A DNA stretch of 64,000 nucleotides from Fluviispira multicolorata (GTDB lineage: Bacteria > Bdellovibrionota_B > Oligoflexia > Silvanigrellales > Silvanigrellaceae), in assembly GCF_009208585.1 (NCBI RefSeq), contig NZ_WFLN01000006.1, positions 1 to 64,000 of the forward strand, in the 5' to 3' direction. The notes under the pieces are model-generated. The model had not been told where the DNA came from. It worked only from the letters and a program-made list of their open reading frames with translations, and did not search any database. A program made the position numbers and the translations under genes. Every line of letters starts with the position of its first letter. Positions within the stretch are counted from its first letter, which is position 1. This document shows, in pieces, positions 62,162-64,000 of the stretch.

Positions 62162-62955
62162 TGCGATCTAAACCTTCTCATGTAACTGTATTTTTTGTAG
62201 TCAATAAAATTTTTCTTTGATGATAAAATTGCATAATGTATAAAATAATATAAAGACCTAAAAATATTTAATCCTTCGATTTTTCTATAAATTTTCCATT
62301 GATTTAATGCTGTTTTTACTTTATTTGAAGAAACCGAATTAGAAGTGGATCTATAAATAGTCAAAGCTTCGTTTAAGCAATAAGCAGTATTTCCATTTCG
62401 CAATAAATTTAAATAGAAGACATAATCTTCACTTGTTTTTAGAGTCTCACTGTAATAAACTTTTCCCATAATATTTGTATCATAAATAACAGTTCCTGTT
62501 AAAAACACGCAGTGTTTGAGAAATTTATGATAATTCATTATTTTTGGGGGATTAAATTTACCAGTTATATTTAAATGAATATCCCCCTTATAAAAACTTG
62601 TATAGACTATAGGATAATTGTACTTTTTAATAAATTGAAATGCTTTTTCCAATCTATTCTCTAAATAATAATCATCACTATCTAAAAAACTAATATATCT
62701 TCCAATAGCTTTTTCGATACCTATATTTCTTGCTTTACCTGGACCTACATTTTTATCTAATTTAATATATCTAATTCTTTCCTCATTGTAAGCAATATTT
62801 TTTATAATTTCATCCGAACTATCAGGAGAACAATCATTGATAATTATTAATTCAAAATTCTTATAGGATTGATTTAAAACTGAATCAATTGCTTTCTTAA
62901 GAAACTTTTCTGAATTATATACAGGCATAATTACGCTTATCAAAATATCATTCAT
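62158..62955 (-). CDS. Glycosyltransferase family 2 protein
   Basis: A 265-residue GT-A transferase. It opens with ISVIMPVYNSEKFLKKAIDS, has the nucleotide-binding INDCSPDSSDE and the metal motif SFLDSDDYY (DxD-type). The C-terminal part with TSEDYVFYLNLLR provides the catalytic ED. It overlaps the family 4 gene downstream and starts 40 bases after the BY-kinase gene, so all four belong to one surface-polysaccharide operon. Confidence 0.9.
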   Translation of the reverse strand: MNDILISVIMPVYNSEKFLKKAIDSVLNQSYKNFELIIINDCSPDSSDEIIKNIAYNEERIRYIKLDKNVGPGKARNIGIEKAIGRYISFLDSDDYYLENRLEKAFQFIKKYNYPIVYTSFYKGDIHLNITGKFNPPKIMNYHKFLKHCVFLTGTVIYDTNIMGKVYYSETLKTSEDYVFYLNLLRNGNTAYCLNEALTIYRSTSNSVSSNKVKTALNQWKIYRKIEGLNIFRSLYYFIHYAILSSKKNFIDYKKYSYMRRFRSQ

Positions 62956-62995
62956 GTTATTTTTAAACTTTCGGTTGATTAATTAATAATTAATA

Positions 62996-64000
62996 CTAAT
63001 TTTTCTGCTCATATCTAGAACTAAAAGAATAATTAGAGCCTAAATTACTCTTACTTTCAATAATTTTATTCATTATAAATCCATAAATAGTAATATTTGC
63101 GTTCTCAAATTTTCTTTTATACTCTCTTATTTCTTTTTCATGATGCTCACTAAAACCAAAGACGATAAGACTTAGTTTTGAATAACGGCAAAATTCGAAA
63201 GTGTCTGTAACTGACATGAATGGTGCCGTGTCAATAATTATATAATCATATTCTTTAGAAATATTTTTAAGAAAATCTTTAACTTTATCCTTGAATTGAA
63301 ACTCTGATTTTACATTTTTATACCTTCCTCGCGGAATAAAATCTAAATTTGAAATTCGTGTTTTTTGAATTATTTCATTTAAATCATTTTGACCTTCAAT
63401 ATAATTACAAAATCCAATTTTACTTAAATTATTTTGAAAAAAGCTCTCAATATTTCCTTGTCGCATATCACCATCAATTAGAAGAACTTTCTTACCCGTT
63501 TCTGTAAAAATATTTGCAATGTTTGCAGAAACAAAAGATTTTCCAACATTTGGATTTGGCCCTGATATTGCAATAATATTATTTTCAGGAGTCAACTCAA
63601 AAAGTAAATTCGTTCTTAAACTCCTAAAACCTTCTACAACCACATCATATGGATCGATTTCACTTAGAAACTTTAGATAATTAATTTTACCACTTTTAAA
63701 CATAATCTTTTGTAATTCATGATTTTTACTAAGTAAAATAGATGATAAAGAACGAATATCATATTTATTCTCAATAACTTCAAAATCTTCAATCCCTGCG
63801 AATAAAATTTTGCGAACAATAATATAAGAAACTGCAGCTAAAAATGAACTAATTGTAGAAAAAAGACTAAAATATATAAAAGACTTATTATTATCTCTAA
63901 GAGGAATTTGAGCGTAGTTTATTACAGCTACATCACCCACGGTACCCGCTTTGAGTAATTCAAACTGTTGAATTTTCTCAATTAAGTTAATATAAATTTG
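62996..64000 (-). CDS. Polysaccharide BY-kinase (Wzc-type), 5' end beyond window
   Basis: The tyrosine autokinase of capsule or exopolysaccharide export. The frame is open through base 64000; the part beyond the GTG at 63940 reads IEKIQQFELLKAGTVGDVAV, the usual end of the periplasmic coiled coil, so the gene is cut by the edge and 63940 is not its start. A helix (FIYFSLFSTISSFLAAVSYIIV) is followed by the kinase domain with Walker A SGPNPNVGKSF, A' VLLIDGDMRQG and Walker B YDYIIIDTAPF. The C-terminal tyrosine cluster is small (NYSFSSRYEQKN, two Tyr). Confidence 0.88.
   Translation of the reverse strand, partial: QIYINLIEKIQQFELLKAGTVGDVAVINYAQIPLRDNNKSFIYFSLFSTISSFLAAVSYIIVRKILFAGIEDFEVIENKYDIRSLSSILLSKNHELQKIMFKSGKINYLKFLSEIDPYDVVVEGFRSLRTNLLFELTPENNIIAISGPNPNVGKSFVSANIANIFTETGKKVLLIDGDMRQGNIESFFQNNLSKIGFCNYIEGQNDLNEIIQKTRISNLDFIPRGRYKNVKSEFQFKDKVKDFLKNISKEYDYIIIDTAPFMSVTDTFEFCRYSKLSLIVFGFSEHHEKEIREYKRKFENANITIYGFIMNKIIESKSNLGSNYSFSSRYEQKN

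Noticed and set aside
1-64000. CRISPR arrays, insertion sequences, prophage
   Set aside because: No regular direct repeats with spacers, no transposase or integrase motifs and no phage structural genes were seen.

Overview
The window is AT-rich DNA (coding and intergenic DNA alike) from a Gram-negative, motile bacterium. Evidence: an LpxH-like lipid A enzyme, system I cytochrome c maturation genes (ccmABCDE), MotAB stator genes, DacB, and a tmRNA tag ending in ALAA. The low GC content and the gene mix (two PilZ proteins, many small lipoproteins, a eukaryote-like full-length ABCC transporter) fit the Bdellovibrionota/Oligoflexia, for example a Silvanigrella relative. That placement is inference from memory, not a search result.

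Layout. 0.3-2.7 kb: a minus-strand operon (DUF4442 hotdog protein, nitronate monooxygenase-like enzyme, CxxC flavin oxidoreductase). 2.8-5.9 kb: a two-component pair whose NtrC-like regulator has a degenerate GAFTGA loop. 6.2 kb: a 36-residue Arg/Lys-rich protein with a perfect ribosome binding site. 6.4-14.3 kb: housekeeping genes (hemN, YkgJ-like, Rsm22-like, htpG, a receiver-like/PilZ protein, pgsA, 2-Cys peroxiredoxin). 14.4-22.1 kb: dacB, a Crp-family regulator and ccmA, then a divergent SDR/LysR pair that separates ccmA from ccmB-ccmC-ccmD-ccmE-ccmG-like. 22.1-27.7 kb: RNHCP protein, LpxH-like hydrolase, PilZ protein, motAB, YbgF-like lipoprotein, tsaD. 27.7-31.5 kb: an ABCC-like transporter behind a structured leader with a 13-codon ORF. 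31.6-37.7 kb: aldehyde dehydrogenase, a phosphoethanolamine-transferase-like protein with an extra C-terminal domain, a glycosyltransferase, and a frameshifted small gene.

37.8-46.3 kb: ssrA (tmRNA), a divergent aldehyde dehydrogenase, three lipoproteins, an RdgC-C-terminus-like protein, an inositol-monophosphatase-family enzyme and topB. 46.3-49.5 kb: an orphan sensor-like protein, an alpha-oxoamine-synthase-like PLP enzyme with a cupin partner, and a tRNA with CAT anticodon. 49.8-53.1 kb: a small membrane protein with a degenerate macro-domain protein, an APC permease and a DUF423 protein. 53.3-56.7 kb: a ParA ATPase, a ParB-position protein of another family, and three copies of an 18-bp palindrome around TGATGTGACGTCACATCA, a candidate new partition system. 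From 56.9 kb the DNA is sparse, with orphan genes, and it ends in a polysaccharide locus (Wzy-like polymerase, two glycosyltransferases, a BY-kinase cut by the window edge).

The least ordinary parts are the ParA/palindrome locus, the eukaryote-like ABCC transporter with its leader, the A7 frameshift gene at 37.4 kb, the cupin/oxoamine synthase pair, and the stand-alone macro-like protein.
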